From: Sva-07 sp963716235
GTDB taxonomy: Bacteria; Actinomycetota; Acidimicrobiia; Acidimicrobiales; Ilumatobacteraceae
Reading direction: 5' to 3'
Length of the DNA: 64,000 nucleotides
Assembly: GCA_963716235.1 (NCBI GenBank)
Contig: CAVQTE010000009.1
Coordinates: 62,001-126,000 of the forward strand
In this document: piece after piece, positions 28,125 to 38,225 of the stretch
Numbering within the stretch: the first letter of the stretch is position 1
How the letters are laid out: the number at the start of each line of letters is the position of its first letter
Notes under the pieces: generated by a model
The model's input: the letters and a program-made list of their open reading frames with translations, nothing else
What the model was told of the DNA's origin: nothing
Database searches by the model: none
Program-made: the position numbers and the translations under genes

Positions 28125-29287
28125 GACAGCGATGCCGTGAACGCCTCGGCGTTGCGGACGAACTCGTCGACCGAATCGCCACCGAACTTGCGCTGCGCCT
28201 CACCCGCGAGCACGAGCGCCACCATGGTCTCGGCAACCACACCCATGGCCGGGACCGCGGTGACGTCGGTTCGCTCCTTGAACGACACGGTGGACTTCTT
28301 GGTCTCGGTGTCGACCGTCTGCAGCGTCGGCTTGTTGAGCGTGGCGAGCGGCTTCATCGCGGCGCGCACCACGAGCAGCTCACCGGTGGAGATGCCACCC
28401 TCGGTGCCGCCGGCGAGCGTGCTGCCACGTCGGTAGACCTTGGCGTCGGCGTCCCACGAGATCGGGTCGTGTGCGACACTCCCCCGTCGCCCGGCGACCT
28501 CGAACCCGTCGCCGATCTCGACGCCCTTGACTGCCTGGATGCTCATGATCGCCTGGGCGAGGAGCGCATCGAGCTTGCGGTCCCAGTGGACGTGGCTGCC
28601 GAGACCGACCGGCACACCGAATCCGAGCACCTCGACGACGCCGCCGAGCGAGTCGCCGTCCTTGGCCGCGGCCTTGATCTCGGCGATCATCGCGTCGCCG
28701 GCGTCGAGATCGAAACAGCGAACCTCATTGTCGTCGACTCGATCGAGCTGATCGGGTGTGGGGCGCACAGCACCGCGAGGGACCCGAACATCACCCATCT
28801 GGATGACGTGGGAGATGATGTCGACACCCAACGGCTTCAGCAGGGCCTTGGCCACCGCGCCGGCAGCCACGCGAGCAGCAGTCTCACGGGCACTTGCCCG
28901 CTCCAACACGTCGCGGGCATCGGTGAAGCCGTACTTCTGCATGCCGGCCAGGTCGGCATGGCCCGGACGAACCTGCGTGAGCGGATCCTTCGTGGCGCCC
29001 GGTGCCGGACTCATCTCCTCGTGCCACTTGTCGCTGCGGAACCACTCGCTGTTCTTGATCTCGATCGCAACCGGCGACCCGAGGGTGCGGCCGTGACGAA
29101 CGCCGCCGATGAGGGTCAGCTCGTCGGCCTCGAAGCGCTGTCGTGGACCACGTCCGTAGCCGAGTCGCCGGCGTCCCATCTCGGCCTGGATCTGTTCGAC
29201 CGTGATCTCGAGACCGGCCGGCAGTCCCTCCATGATGACCACGAGGGCCTGGCCATGGGACTCGCCCGCCGTGAGATACCGCAACAT
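28121..29287 (-). CDS. aroC: Chorismate synthase
   Basis: 388 aa. It converts EPSP to chorismate using reduced FMN. Diagnostic motifs are TAGESHGQALVVIMEGLPAG at the start, GRGPRQRFEADELTLIGGVRHGRTLGSP, the basic ASARETAARVAAGAVAK, and GGTEGGISTGE. ATG 29287 is set by the family start MLRYLTAGESHG. aroE precedes it in the same direction. Confidence 0.96.
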   Translation of the reverse strand: MLRYLTAGESHGQALVVIMEGLPAGLEITVEQIQAEMGRRRLGYGRGPRQRFEADELTLIGGVRHGRTLGSPVAIEIKNSEWFRSDKWHEEMSPAPGATKDPLTQVRPGHADLAGMQKYGFTDARDVLERASARETAARVAAGAVAKALLKPLGVDIISHVIQMGDVRVPRGAVRPTPDQLDRVDDNEVRCFDLDAGDAMIAEIKAAAKDGDSLGGVVEVLGFGVPVGLGSHVHWDRKLDALLAQAIMSIQAVKGVEIGDGFEVAGRRGSVAHDPISWDADAKVYRRGSTLAGGTEGGISTGELLVVRAAMKPLATLNKPTLQTVDTETKKSTVSFKERTDVTAVPAMGVVAETMVALVLAGEAQRKFGGDSVDEFVRNAEAFTASLS

Positions 29288-29297
29288 CCGAACGAGG

Positions 29298-30127
29298 CTA
29301 CCGGTCGGCGAGTGCCGCCTCGGCGGCGGTTCGCATGACCCTCGTGTCCGGCCGGACACCGATCCAGCGCTCCTGCTGCAGTGCGGCCTGATGGATCAAC
29401 ATGCCGAGTCCGTCGACCGTGCGGGCACCGAGCGCGTCGGCGGCCGCCAACCATGCCGTGCGCAGCGGGTGGTAGACGAGATCGACGACCACCTGGTCGG
29501 CACGGAGCAGCGCCGGGTCACAGGGCAGATCCTCGGGACGTGGCATGGAGCGGATCGACGACCCATGCCGACCCTGGTTGCGTTGACCACGATGTCGGCA
29601 CGACAGATGTCGCCGGCGATGCCGACCGAGGCGACCCGTGCGAGCGTCGCCGCCGACTCGGCGTGGGTGTGCGTGCGATTCAACACCGTGATGTCGCCGG
29701 CCCCGGCGCGTCCGAGCGCGTCGATCACCGAGCGAGCCGCGCCACCGGCGCCGATCACGGCGACGCGGGCATCGGCAACGTCGATGCCCGTCTCGGCGAG
29801 CGATGCCACGAACCCCGCTCCGTCGGTGCTCGATCCGACGAGCTGGTCGCCCTCCCAACTGACCGTGTTGACCGACTGCAGTGCACGCGCGGCCGGCTCG
29901 AGACGATCGACGGCGTCGGCCACCTCGCGCTTGTGGGGCATCGTGACCGAGAGACCGGCGATTCCGAGGACCCGCATCGCATCGAGCGCCCCGACTCCTC
30001 CGCCGGCCGCCACCTCGAACGCCACGTAGGTCCAGTCGACACCTGCAGCGTCGAAGGCGGCCTGATGAATGACCGGCGACAGGCTGTGTTCGACCGGCGA
30101 CCCGATGAGCGCCGCCACTCGGCGCAT
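29298..30127 (-). CDS. aroE: Shikimate dehydrogenase (frameshifted in this sequence)
   Basis: About 276 aa when reconstructed. The substrate domain has LIGSPVEHSLSPVIHQAAF and MPHKREVADAVD (catalytic Lys), and the NADP domain AVIGAGGAARSVIDALG. After VVNATRVGMG the frame is lost near 29565, and the sequence resumes in another frame with SIRSMPRPEDLPCDPALL to the end. A missing G in the run ATGGGT restores the family sequence (VGMGSS). The ATG at 30127 lies two bases after the mltG stop; GTG 30133 overlapping that stop is an alternative. Confidence 0.9.
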
Positions 30128-30129
30128 CG

Positions 30130-31368
30130 TCACAGGAGGCCCGCTTGGCGTGCCAACTCGACGTTGCGGTCGTGCTGCCACTGCTCCGATGCGAAGACGT
30201 GGCCGCCGTCTTCGTCGGCGATGACGTAGTACAGGTAGGCGCACTTGGTCGGATCAGCGAGTTCGGCGCAGACCGGGTCGCCGGCGGGCGGGTTCGGCGC
30301 CGGGTTGAGGGCAGCCTGGATCGACGCACGGCCCGGGTTGGCGATCGGGGTCGGTGGAAGTCCGGGCCGCAGGTAGGTGTTGTACGGCGTGTCGATCTGG
30401 CGGAGTTCGGAGAACGGCAGCTCAGGATCGATTCCCGCCTGCTCGCGTCCGTACAACACGGTCGCGTCGATCTGCAGTGGGATTGCGTTCTCCGGATCGA
30501 TCGCGCTCAGCCCGAGCCGGTTGTAGATGACCCTCGCGATCTTCGCCCGGTCGTCGGGCACCTTGGCCTCGCGTTCGATCATCGAAGCGATGATCAGCGC
30601 CTGGTACGGCGTGATGCCGAGTGCCGCGGAGCGATTGACGATGTCTTCCTGATCGCCGACGCGTTCCATGAGTGCGATCATCCGCTCGAGGATCTGACCC
30701 TCGCCCTCTGCGTTCGACACCTGATAGGTGTCGGGGAACAGCATCCCTTCGAGCGACGTCACGTCGAGCGGCTGGAACGACGAGCGGATCGTGCCGCTGT
30801 TCGCCGCGGCCAGGAACTCCTCGGCGCTCAGCCGATCGACCGATGTCTGCAGCCGGTCGGCCATCTTGGACACGGTGAAACCTTCGGGAAAGGTGACCTT
30901 CGTGTAGGTCTGCCCCGGCGGGGTGCGCAGACGCCCGAGCACGTTGCCCATGTGGTCGTTCGGCCGGATCTCGTAGTACCCGGGGATCAGCTCGATGCCA
31001 CCCTCGCGCTCGACGTACCACTCGAACACGCCGGCGTCCGACACCAGGCCGTCAGCGGCCAATCGTTCGGCAACCGAGGCCAGGTCGTCATCGTCGTTGA
31101 CCGTGAAACTCTGCACGTCGCCGGGAGCACCCTCGGGATTGATCTTGCCGAGGTACCACCAGCCGACTGCTCCCGCGACGAGAATCGCCATGACGACGAG
31201 CACCATCGAGAGCCAGACGGCCCACTTGAGCGGACGTGTCTGCTGGCGGAGCCGTTCGACCGAGCCGGTCTGATCGGTGGCATCCCAGGGATCGATCGAC
31301 CAGTCGAGCGCCGGTCGGCTGTCGGGGTCGACTTGCGCCTCGGGCAGCAACGGGTCGAGTTGCTTCAC
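30130..31368 (-). CDS. mltG: Endolytic murein transglycosylase (YceG/MltG)
   Basis: 412 aa. MltG cuts nascent glycan strands and so ends peptidoglycan chains. A cytoplasmic N terminus of about 47 residues precedes one membrane helix (about residues 48-70). A LysM-like region follows (about 85-150), then the YceG domain, with the catalytic Glu in ASMIEREAKVPDDR (about residue 265) and YNTYLRPGLPPTPIANPGRASIQAAL. GTG 31368 overlaps the corrected ruvX stop as GTGA. The alaS-ruvX-mltG-aroE order is conserved in Actinomycetota. Confidence 0.94.
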   Translation of the reverse strand: MKQLDPLLPEAQVDPDSRPALDWSIDPWDATDQTGSVERLRQQTRPLKWAVWLSMVLVVMAILVAGAVGWWYLGKINPEGAPGDVQSFTVNDDDDLASVAERLAADGLVSDAGVFEWYVEREGGIELIPGYYEIRPNDHMGNVLGRLRTPPGQTYTKVTFPEGFTVSKMADRLQTSVDRLSAEEFLAAANSGTIRSSFQPLDVTSLEGMLFPDTYQVSNAEGEGQILERMIALMERVGDQEDIVNRSAALGITPYQALIIASMIEREAKVPDDRAKIARVIYNRLGLSAIDPENAIPLQIDATVLYGREQAGIDPELPFSELRQIDTPYNTYLRPGLPPTPIANPGRASIQAALNPAPNPPAGDPVCAELADPTKCAYLYYVIADEDGGHVFASEQWQHDRNVELARQAGLL

Positions 31369-31864
31369 GTGGCGGTTCCCGGCCGTGTGACGCTGAGCCC
31401 CACGTGGAGCGGCGGTGGTCGAGCCACGCCTGCAACATGACTGCGGCAGCCACCTTGTCGACGACCTTGCGACGTTGACGCGCATCGAGGCCGGCCTCGC
31501 GCATCCCCCGTTCGGCGGTCACCGTCGTGAACCGCTCGTCGTACATCTCCACCGGCACCCCGACCACGCTAGCGAGCTGACGGGCCTCGGTCTCGGCAGA
31601 TCGAGCGGCCGGCCCGCGGGTTCCGTCGAGCGACAATGGCAGCCCCACCACCACCACCTCGGCCTCCTCGTCGCGGACCAGTTTGGCGATTGCGGCGTGG
31701 TCGTGGCGCCGCGACGACGAACGATGCACCGTGGTCAGCGACGAAGCAACGGTGGCAGAGAAGTCGCTCACCGCAATGCCGATGCGCTTGGAACCGAGAT
31801 CGATGCCGAGTGCACGAACGCCGGGAACCCGACCCTCGAGAACACGGCCGTCGGTGGTGCTCAC
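31365..31864 (-). CDS. ruvX: Putative pre-16S rRNA nuclease / Holliday junction resolvase YqgF (frameshifted)
   Basis: About 166 aa when reconstructed. The RNase H-like fold shows GIDLGSKRIGIAVSD, VVVGLPLSLDGTRG, MYDERFTTVTAERGMREAG and the Asp motif VVDKVAAAVMLQAWLD. As written, the frame misses its stop and runs on about 280 bases inside mltG. Adding one C to the run at 31398-31401 gives the ending STWGLSVTRPGTAT and a stop overlapping mltG as GTGA. The ATG overlaps the alaS stop (ATGA). Confidence 0.92.
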
Positions 31865-34513
31865 GCTCCGGTGGCGACCGCGATCGCCTGAGCTGCGAGC
31901 TCCAGCGCCGCCGGGATCCCGCTGACGTCCTTGCCGCCCGCCGTGGCGATGTCGCCCTTGCCCCCGCCGCCACCACCGACAGCTCTGGCGGCCTCCTTGA
32001 TCAAGTCGCTCGCCGGTCGCACGCTGCCCGGCTCGACGGCAGCCACCAGGCCGACTCCGCCACTCGTGGTCTCGCCGATGAGAACGACGTAGCGGACACC
32101 GGGCTGTTGGCGCACGGCGATCGCGAGTTCGCGCAGATCACCCGCCGCAAGGCCGTCGACCTGTGTGACCACCACGCCGTCGTGGGCGATTGCGGCCAAC
32201 TCGGACGCTCGTCCCAGCGCGAGCTGACCCCGCAGCGACTTGATCTCGTCGTTCAGCGTCTTCATCTCGTCGAGCTTGCGTTGCACGCCCGCGAGCAGAT
32301 CGTCGGTGGGAGCACCCACCAGACGAGCCGCATCCGCGAGCAACTGCTCGTCGCGCTGCAGCAGCGCGACGCTCGCGTGACCGGTGACCGCTTCGATGCG
32401 GCGCAGGTTCGAGCCGATCGACGACTCGCTGACGACCTTGATGGTGCCGATGTCGCCGGTTGCGCGCACATGCGTGCCGCCGCAGAGTTCGATCGACGAG
32501 CCCGCTTCGAGCACGCGGACGATGTCGCCGTACTTGTCGCCGAAGAACGCAACGGCGCCGAGGGCCTCGGCTTCGTCCTTGGTCGTCTCGAAGTTCCTCG
32601 TCGGCGAATTGGCGAGCGTCTCGGCATTCGCCAGGCGCTCGATCTCGAGGATCTGTTCGTCGGTCACGGCGTCGTAGTGGCTGAAGTCGAAACGGAGACG
32701 GTCGGGGCCGACCATCGACCCCGCCTGCTTCACGTGCTCACCGAGCACGTGTCGCAACGCATGGTGGAGGAGATGGGTCGCCGTGTGGTTACGGCGGATG
32801 GCCGCCCGGCGATCGGCGTCGATTTCAGCAGTCGCCGTCTGGCCCGGCGTGATCGTTCCCGATTCGAGCCGGGCTCGGTGCCGACGCAGATTGGGCAGTG
32901 CGAACGTCGTGTCGAGGACCGTCGCACACCCCGTTTCGGTCGTGATGGTGCCGGTGTCGCCGATCTGACCACCGGATTCGGCATAGAACGGTGTCCGGTC
33001 GAGGAAGATGTCGACGGCACCGCCGCTCTCACCATCATCGGCACCGGCACCGGACTCGACCGGGACCACGGCGAGGACTCGGCTCTCGGTGACTTCGTTC
33101 GAGTAGCCCACGAACTCGGTGACACCGAACTGGTCGACGATGTCGCGGTACGCGTCGAGGTCGACGCCTTCGCCGGCACCCTTCTGGGCGGCCTTCGCCC
33201 GACCACGTTGAGCTGCCATGTCGGCGCTGAATCCGTCGAGATCCACCGTGACGTCACGCTCGCCGGCGATCTCCTGGGTCAGCTCGAGCGGGAACCCGTA
33301 GGTGTCGTGGAGCAGGAATGCCGTCGACCCGGACAGCTCGGCCGGGTCGGACTCCAGTTCGCCGTCGAGGATGCTCAGACCGTGCTTGAGTGTCTGACGG
33401 AACCGCTCTTCCTCCTTGGTCATGACATTCACGACGAAGTCGCGGTTCTTGACGATGTCGGGATACGCCGTGCCCATCACGTCGATGGCGACCTCGGCGA
33501 GACGCGGCATCACGAGCGATTCGGTGCCGAGCAGATAGGCGTACCGCACGGCGCGCCGGATGATCCGGCGCAGGACGTACCCACGGGCCTCGTTCGACGG
33601 AAAGACGCCGTCGTTGATCAGCATCGCACCCGAACGGGCGTGTTCGGCGAGCACGCGCATGGCGAAGCTGTTGCGGTCGTCGTAGTCGCCGACCCGGTAC
33701 GACTTGCCGGTGATCGAGCACGCCTCGTCGATCAGGGGCGCCATGAGATCGGTCTCCCACACCGAATCGACACCCTGGACGAGGGCGAGGATGCGTTCGA
33801 GGCCGGCACCGGTGTCGATCGACGGCTTCGGCAACGGCGTCCGCGTTCCATCGGGGTCCTGGTCGAACTGCATGAACACGAGGTTCCAGAACTCCATGAA
33901 CCGATCGCCGGCCGGGTCGCCGAGCGGCCCGCCTCCGGGGCCGAACGCCGGACCACGGTCGATGTGGATTTCGCTGCACGGCCCGCACGGGCCCGTGTCG
34001 CCCATCTGCCAGTAGTTGTCCTTGTCGCCGAGTCGCTGGATGCGCGTCCATCGGCACGCCGACGATCTCGTGCCAGATCGCCTCGGCCTCGTCATCGGAC
34101 TCGTGGACCGTGATCCACAGTCGGTCGCCGTCGAATCCCCAGCCTCCCGACGCAGGATCGCCGGTGACCAGTTCCCAACTCCACGGGATCGCCGACTCCT
34201 TGAAGTAGTCGCCGAAGCTGAAGTTGCCGAGCATCTCGAAGAACACCAGGTGGCGTTTGGTCCGACCCACGTCGTCGAGGTCGTTGTGCTTGCCGCCGGC
34301 ACGGGCGCACTTCTGTGAACTGACCGCCCGCTGGTACGGCGGTTGTTCGTCGCCGACGAAATACGACTTGAACGGCACCATGCCGGCCACGTTGAACAAC
34401 ACCGTCGGATCGTGCGGGATGAGGCTCGCCGACGGCACACGCGTGTGGTCCCTGGCCGCGAAGAAGTCGCGGAAGGAGTCGCGAAGTTGGTCGGCGTTCA
34501 TCGACGGGGTCAT
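31861..34513 (-). CDS. alaS: Alanyl-tRNA synthetase (frameshifted in this sequence)
   Basis: About 883 aa when reconstructed. The class II catalytic core shows RVPSASLIPHDPTVLFNVAGMVPFK (motif 1 region), HLVFFEMLGNFSFGDYFK (motif 2) and IDTGAGLERI (motif 3). The editing domain has HTATHLLHHALR and CGGTHVRATGDIG, and a C-Ala domain ends the protein. One extra base near 34045 separates VGVPMDA from RIQRLGDKDNYWQMGDTGPCGPCSE. AlaRS is essential, so this is probably a sequence error. ATG 34513 is preferred because TAGGCT lies ten bases upstream; ATG 34501 is possible. Confidence 0.94.
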
Positions 34514-34554
34514 ATCCCGCACGAGCCTATCGACGCCGCTAGCTTGCATGCCGA

Positions 34555-35354
34555 GTGAGTACTGCCACCCCGCGATCCATCGTTCCATCACCGCCCGACG
34601 ATCTCCACGAGTGGGTGAGTTTCGAAGATCCCGACGAACAACGTACCTGGGTGTTCGATGCCAGCTACCTGCGGTCGAACTACATGTGCATCTACGGCTG
34701 CGGCTGCAAGGGGATCCTCGACGAGCCCGCCCCGGAGCTCCGGCACGGGTGCTGCAGCCACGGCGCCCACTTCGTCGACGACGACGACATCGCCAACCTC
34801 TCGCGCCATGCCGAGCGCCTCACCCCCGAGCAGTGGCAATTCCACAAGAAGGGCCGTTCCAAGAAGGGCAACTCCAAGAAGGGCACGGCAAGAAGGGCTA
34901 CCTCGCCGACGGCGAACCCGAGGCCGACGGCTCACCCGTCACGACCACCCGGGTCGTCGACACTGCGTGCATCTTCCTCAACCGGGTCGGATTCGACGGC
35001 GGAGTCGGGTGTGCACTGCACATCGCCGCGCTGGAGGCCGGTGAGCGTCCGATGGACTGGAAGCCATCGGTGTGCTGGCAAGTGCCGCTGCGTCTCGAGC
35101 ACTCGACCGACGAATCGGGTCATGTCACCTCTCGCCTGCGCGAATGGAAACGACGCGATTGGGGCGAGGGCGGCAGCGAGTTCGGATGGTGGTGTACCGA
35201 AGAACCCGACGCATTCGTCGGAGCCGAGCCGCTGTACGTGTCAGCGAAGGACGAGATCGTCGAACTGGTGGGCGAACACGTCTACCACGCGATGGCGCAG
35301 CAACTGCAGCGACCGAACTGGGTGCCGCTCCCCCACCCTGCGGTACGCCGCTGA
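34555..35354 (+). CDS. Conserved actinobacterial Cys-rich protein (frameshifted in this sequence)
   Basis: About 266 aa when reconstructed. A Cys cluster CIYGCGCKGIL and CCSHGAHFVDDDD near residues 43-80 suggests metal binding. It continues after a Lys-Gly-rich spacer (KKGRSKKGNSKKG) with ACIFLNRVGFDGGVGCALH, which resembles the second half of zinc/iron-chelating YkgJ-type proteins. A missing base near 34889 breaks the frame inside the KKG repeats (GKKGYLADGE resumes in the next frame). Such proteins are common beside alaS in Actinomycetota, and no function is established. GTG 34555 has TAGCTT nine bases upstream. Confidence 0.8.
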
Positions 35355-35372
35355 TCGTCTTGCGCTGCCTGA

Positions 35373-35582
35373 TCAGTCGTCGAGATCGTCGTCGTCGTCG
35401 AAGGTGACGCCGTACTTCTCTGCCAGTGCGGCGTACTCATCATCGTCGCCGTTGCCGTGGTTGGAGCCGGAGTTGGACGACGACGGCTCGGAACGGTCGC
35501 CGAATCCGAGATCGAACGCTCCCGGGCCGGACTGCTTCAGTTTTCTCGCCTCTTCGAAACGGCGATGACGACCCTTCTTCAC
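35373..35582 (-). CDS. Small conserved hypothetical protein with acidic tail
   Basis: 69 aa. It begins VKKGRHRRFEEARKLKQSG, has a Ser/Asn/Gly linker and ends in EYAALAEKYGVTFDDDDDLDD. The basic N terminus and acidic C terminus suggest binding to another macromolecule. GTG 35582 has GGGAG seven bases upstream, a good ribosome binding site, which supports a real gene. I do not recognise a function. It is convergent with the Cys-rich gene, 18 bases away. Confidence 0.65.
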   Translation of the reverse strand: MKKGRHRRFEEARKLKQSGPGAFDLGFGDRSEPSSSNSGSNHGNGDDDEYAALAEKYGVTFDDDDDLDD

Positions 35583-35676
35583 GACAGGGCTCCCACAGAC
35601 TAGAAAGTTGACATTCGGGCACAGGGTAGCGCTGAGGCGGAGCAATCCCCTGGATCGCGAAATGTCGAGAGGTCGA

Positions 35677-36849
35677 TCAATCCGACACGGTGGTCAGACG
35701 CAGACGTCCCTGTCCGTCGAACGTGAGCCCCGCTTCGCCGGCCACGAGGCGCCTGATGCCGTCGCCGACCAGCACATTTCGCCATCCCGTTGCGAGCCGG
35801 GCGTCGTCGTCGCCACGCAGGAACGACACGATGTCCGACCGCGTGGCGAACAGTGCCGGATCGAGCCGTTCGTCGCGAGCCAGCTGCGCCACCCATGCCG
35901 ACACGAGGGTCACGGCGGGGCGCATCGAACGGTCGAGATCGTCGGCCGACGGTGGTGGTGCCGGCGCAGGAACGCCCTTGGCGGCCTTGACCGCCTCGAG
36001 GATCTCCTCGGCGAGCCCACCGCGAGAATGACGCTCGTCGACCCCGCGGGCCTGAGCGAGCTCCTTTGCTGTGCTCGGGGCGCGCTGAGCGATGCCGAGG
36101 ATGGCGAGATCGGGCAGGACCTGACGTACCGGGATGTCGGTGCGCATGGCCCGCCGTTCACGCCAGCCGGCGACGCTCTGGGCGACTGCCCGGGCACTCG
36201 GCCGCAACGAGCGAGCATCCTTCAGCTGCAGCCACGCGTCGTCGGGAGCCGAACCACTCGTCGGGCGCGTCCGCAGCTCCTCGCAGGCGTCGTCGGCCCA
36301 GCCGAGGCGATCGACGTCGGCGAGTTGCGCCACGAGCCGTTCGTGCACCTCCAGCAGGTACTCGACATCGACAGCGGCGTACTGGCACTGGCTGTCGGTG
36401 AGCGGCCGTCGGAGCCAGTCGGTCAGACGATCGCCCTTCGCGGGTGTCACCCCGATCTCACCCTGGAGCAGCGACACCAGCGACGGGGTGCCGTAGCCGA
36501 GGAAACCTGCAGCCAGTTGCGTGTCGAACATGCGCGTCGGCACCGACCCGACGGCATGAGTGAGCACATCGAGATCCTGCTGTGCGGCGTGGATCACACA
36601 CAACGACTCCGATGCGAACAGCCTGTCGAACGGCGCAACATCGACAGCGAGCGGATCGATCAACGCCACCTGCTGGCCGTCGGCGGTTCGCCATGCCACC
36701 TGCACCAGAGCGAGCTTGGGGTAGTACGTCCGCTCGCGGTGGAACTCGGTGTCGAGTGCGTAGCGGGATTGGCCGATCAGGATCGAGACGACGTCGTCGA
36801 AGTCGACCTGTCGATCGATCCAGCGATACTCGAGCCGCGGGTCAGTCAT
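35677..36849 (-). CDS. rnd: Ribonuclease D-like 3'-5' exonuclease
   Basis: 390 aa. The DEDDy exonuclease motifs are ALDTEFHRERTYYPKLAL (Exo I), VIHAAQQDLDVL (Exo II) and YAAVDVEYL (Exo III, Asp with Tyr). An HRDC-like helical region follows around residues 205-290, and an Ala/Pro-rich linker precedes a C-terminal domain. RNase D trims tRNA and other stable RNA 3' ends. ATG 36849 overlaps the rhodanese gene end by eight bases. Confidence 0.9.
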   Translation of the reverse strand: MTDPRLEYRWIDRQVDFDDVVSILIGQSRYALDTEFHRERTYYPKLALVQVAWRTADGQQVALIDPLAVDVAPFDRLFASESLCVIHAAQQDLDVLTHAVGSVPTRMFDTQLAAGFLGYGTPSLVSLLQGEIGVTPAKGDRLTDWLRRPLTDSQCQYAAVDVEYLLEVHERLVAQLADVDRLGWADDACEELRTRPTSGSAPDDAWLQLKDARSLRPSARAVAQSVAGWRERRAMRTDIPVRQVLPDLAILGIAQRAPSTAKELAQARGVDERHSRGGLAEEILEAVKAAKGVPAPAPPPSADDLDRSMRPAVTLVSAWVAQLARDERLDPALFATRSDIVSFLRGDDDARLATGWRNVLVGDGIRRLVAGEAGLTFDGQGRLRLTTVSD

Positions 36850-37171
36850 CGGCGGCACCGGACGCGGCGCCTGACACGATTTCGAAACCCCCCTCGGCCC
36901 AGGCCAGCATGCCGCCGGCGACGTTGACCACCTCGATGCCCTGCTCCGCGAGGAACCGGCAGGCGTTGGCGCTGCGCGCGCCCGAACGGCACACCACATA
37001 GGTCGGCGAACCATCGAAGGCACCGAGCCGTTCGGGCACCGTACTGAGCGGCACGAGCTCGGCCTGGGCGATGTGGCCGCTCTCCCACTCCTGGGGTTCA
37101 CGAACGTCGATGATCCGAGCGGTGGGCCCGATCGCCGCCAGGTCGTGCACAGAAATCTCCGAGATTGTCAC
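36842..37171 (-). CDS. Single-domain rhodanese (sulfurtransferase)
   Basis: 109 aa. It shows IIDVREPQEWESGHIAQAELVPLS and the active-site loop VVCRSGARSANACRFL with the nucleophile at Cys61. The CRSGxR loop is the classical sulfurtransferase type. GTG 37171 gives a normal GlpE-size protein. It lies between mobA and rnd, so a role in sulfur supply for molybdenum cofactor is conceivable but unproven. Confidence 0.88.
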   Translation of the reverse strand: MTISEISVHDLAAIGPTARIIDVREPQEWESGHIAQAELVPLSTVPERLGAFDGSPTYVVCRSGARSANACRFLAEQGIEVVNVAGGMLAWAEGGFEIVSGAASGAADD

Positions 37172-37175
37172 GGCG

Positions 37176-37737
37176 TCAAGAGTACCGATCGAGGTCACCG
37201 GGCGTGTTGATGTTGCGGAGCGACGCCGGCGGCAACGACACCTCGACGGTGCAGAGATCGCCGAGCACACGATGAACCGCACGTTCGCCCGCATCGAACG
37301 ATTCCCGGACGCGGTCGGCCGATGTGCTGCGCCACAGCGCACATGTCGGCTCGACTCGCCCGCCGTTGGCAACGCACGACGTCGGCATCAGGTCGCAGCC
37401 GAGCAGCGTCGATCAGGGCAACGAGATCGGTCGACGACAGGTTCGCGAGATCGCAGGCCACGATCAGGAGATCGGTCGCTGGTTCGGCGAACACTTCGAG
37501 CACGCCGAGGATACCGCCGAGCGGCCCCTCGCCCGGATGCCGATCGGGCAGGACCAGTCGATCGAGCGTCGCGAGTTCGATCGGGTCGCCGCCGTACAGC
37601 ACGACCGGCTCGCACCCAGCCTCCGACAGAGCGTCAGCGACCCGCGCTGCCATCGGTGTGCCGCGGACCTCGATGAGGGCCTTCGTGCGCCCCATGCGGC
37701 GGCTGGCCCCACCAGTGAGTACGACACCGATCAGCAC
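37176..37737 (-). CDS. mobA: Molybdenum cofactor guanylyltransferase-like NTP transferase (frameshifted)
   Basis: About 186 aa when reconstructed. The nucleotidyltransferase signature VVLTGGASRRMGRTKALIEV is at residues 5-24, with LLIVACDLANLSS carrying the metal Asp. The frame breaks near 37370. Before it, RPDADVV; after it, ANGGRVEPTCALWR, which continues through LRNINTPGDLDRYS, the usual MobA C terminus. One extra base explains the break. MobA attaches GMP to molybdopterin; other NTP_transf_3 roles cannot be excluded. GTG 37737 is the start, four bases after the DUF3151 stop. Confidence 0.85.
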
Positions 37738-37741
37738 CGGA

Positions 37742-38191
37742 TCAGTCCGCAGCGATCCCCGTGTGTTCTGAATGGGAGGGGTCGAGCTGCAACAGGAACG
37801 TCCGGCATCGTTCGGCTTCGTCGGTTTCGCCGATCACCGTGGCCATCTCGGCGAGGCCGCGCATGCACCGCAGGAACCCGCGATTGGTGGGCTCGGACCA
37901 CCGCACGTAACCGCTCCCCCGCCACCCGTTGGCGCGCAGCGCGTCGAGCCCACGGTGATAGCCCACGCGATAGGCCGCGTAGCGGTCGATGGTGTCGCGA
38001 CCGAGATCGCCGAGCGCCGCCCACGCATCGAGAAACCGCGGAGCCGATGCCACGACGTCGGCCACTGCCGATCGCCGCTCGTCACCGGTCAACGCCAGGG
38101 CCGCATCGAGCCGGGCCGCGACAACGGGATCAGGCGCCGGCAAGACCGTGGTGGGGAGTCCCGATGAGAAGTTGATCGGCTGGTCGCTCAC
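37742..38191 (-). CDS. DUF3151 family protein
   Basis: 149 aa. The conserved stretch AYRVGYHRGLDALRANGWRGSGYVRWSEPTNRGFLRCMRGLAEMA and IGETDEAERCRTFLLQLDP matches the actinobacterial DUF3151 family of unknown function. GTG 38191 is supported by TACGCT seven bases upstream (leaderless type). It is the first gene of a unit DUF3151-mobA-rhodanese-rnd. Confidence 0.88.
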   Translation of the reverse strand: MSDQPINFSSGLPTTVLPAPDPVVAARLDAALALTGDERRSAVADVVASAPRFLDAWAALGDLGRDTIDRYAAYRVGYHRGLDALRANGWRGSGYVRWSEPTNRGFLRCMRGLAEMATVIGETDEAERCRTFLLQLDPSHSEHTGIAAD

Positions 38192-38198
38192 CCGGGCG

Positions 38199-38204
38199 AG
38201 CGTA
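38199..38204 (-). promoter_or_regulatory. -10-like element TACGCT, leaderless start of the DUF3151 gene
   Basis: TACGCT is separated from GTG 38191 by seven bases. It is back to back with the divergent TACAGT element at 38214-38219. Confidence 0.5.
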
Positions 38205-38213
38205 CCGACGCCG

Positions 38214-38219
38214 TACAGT
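38214..38219 (+). promoter_or_regulatory. -10-like element TACAGT, leaderless start of the small membrane protein gene
   Basis: TACAGT is separated from GTG 38226 by six bases and decides the choice of GTG 38226 over ATG 38235. Confidence 0.5.
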
Positions 38220-38225
38220 GCTGGC

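Noticed and set aside
31088..31364. A long C-terminal extension of RuvX
   Set aside because: The extension is read in the shadow frame of mltG and has shadow-like composition. Adding one C at 31398-31401 restores a normal-length RuvX and a GTGA overlap.
31636..34113. An 825-codon open frame on the plus strand
   Set aside because: It is antisense to alaS and ruvX. High-GC genes produce long open frames on the opposite strand, and its translation is rich in Arg/His/Gln with no recognisable domain, while the minus strand has complete AlaRS motifs.
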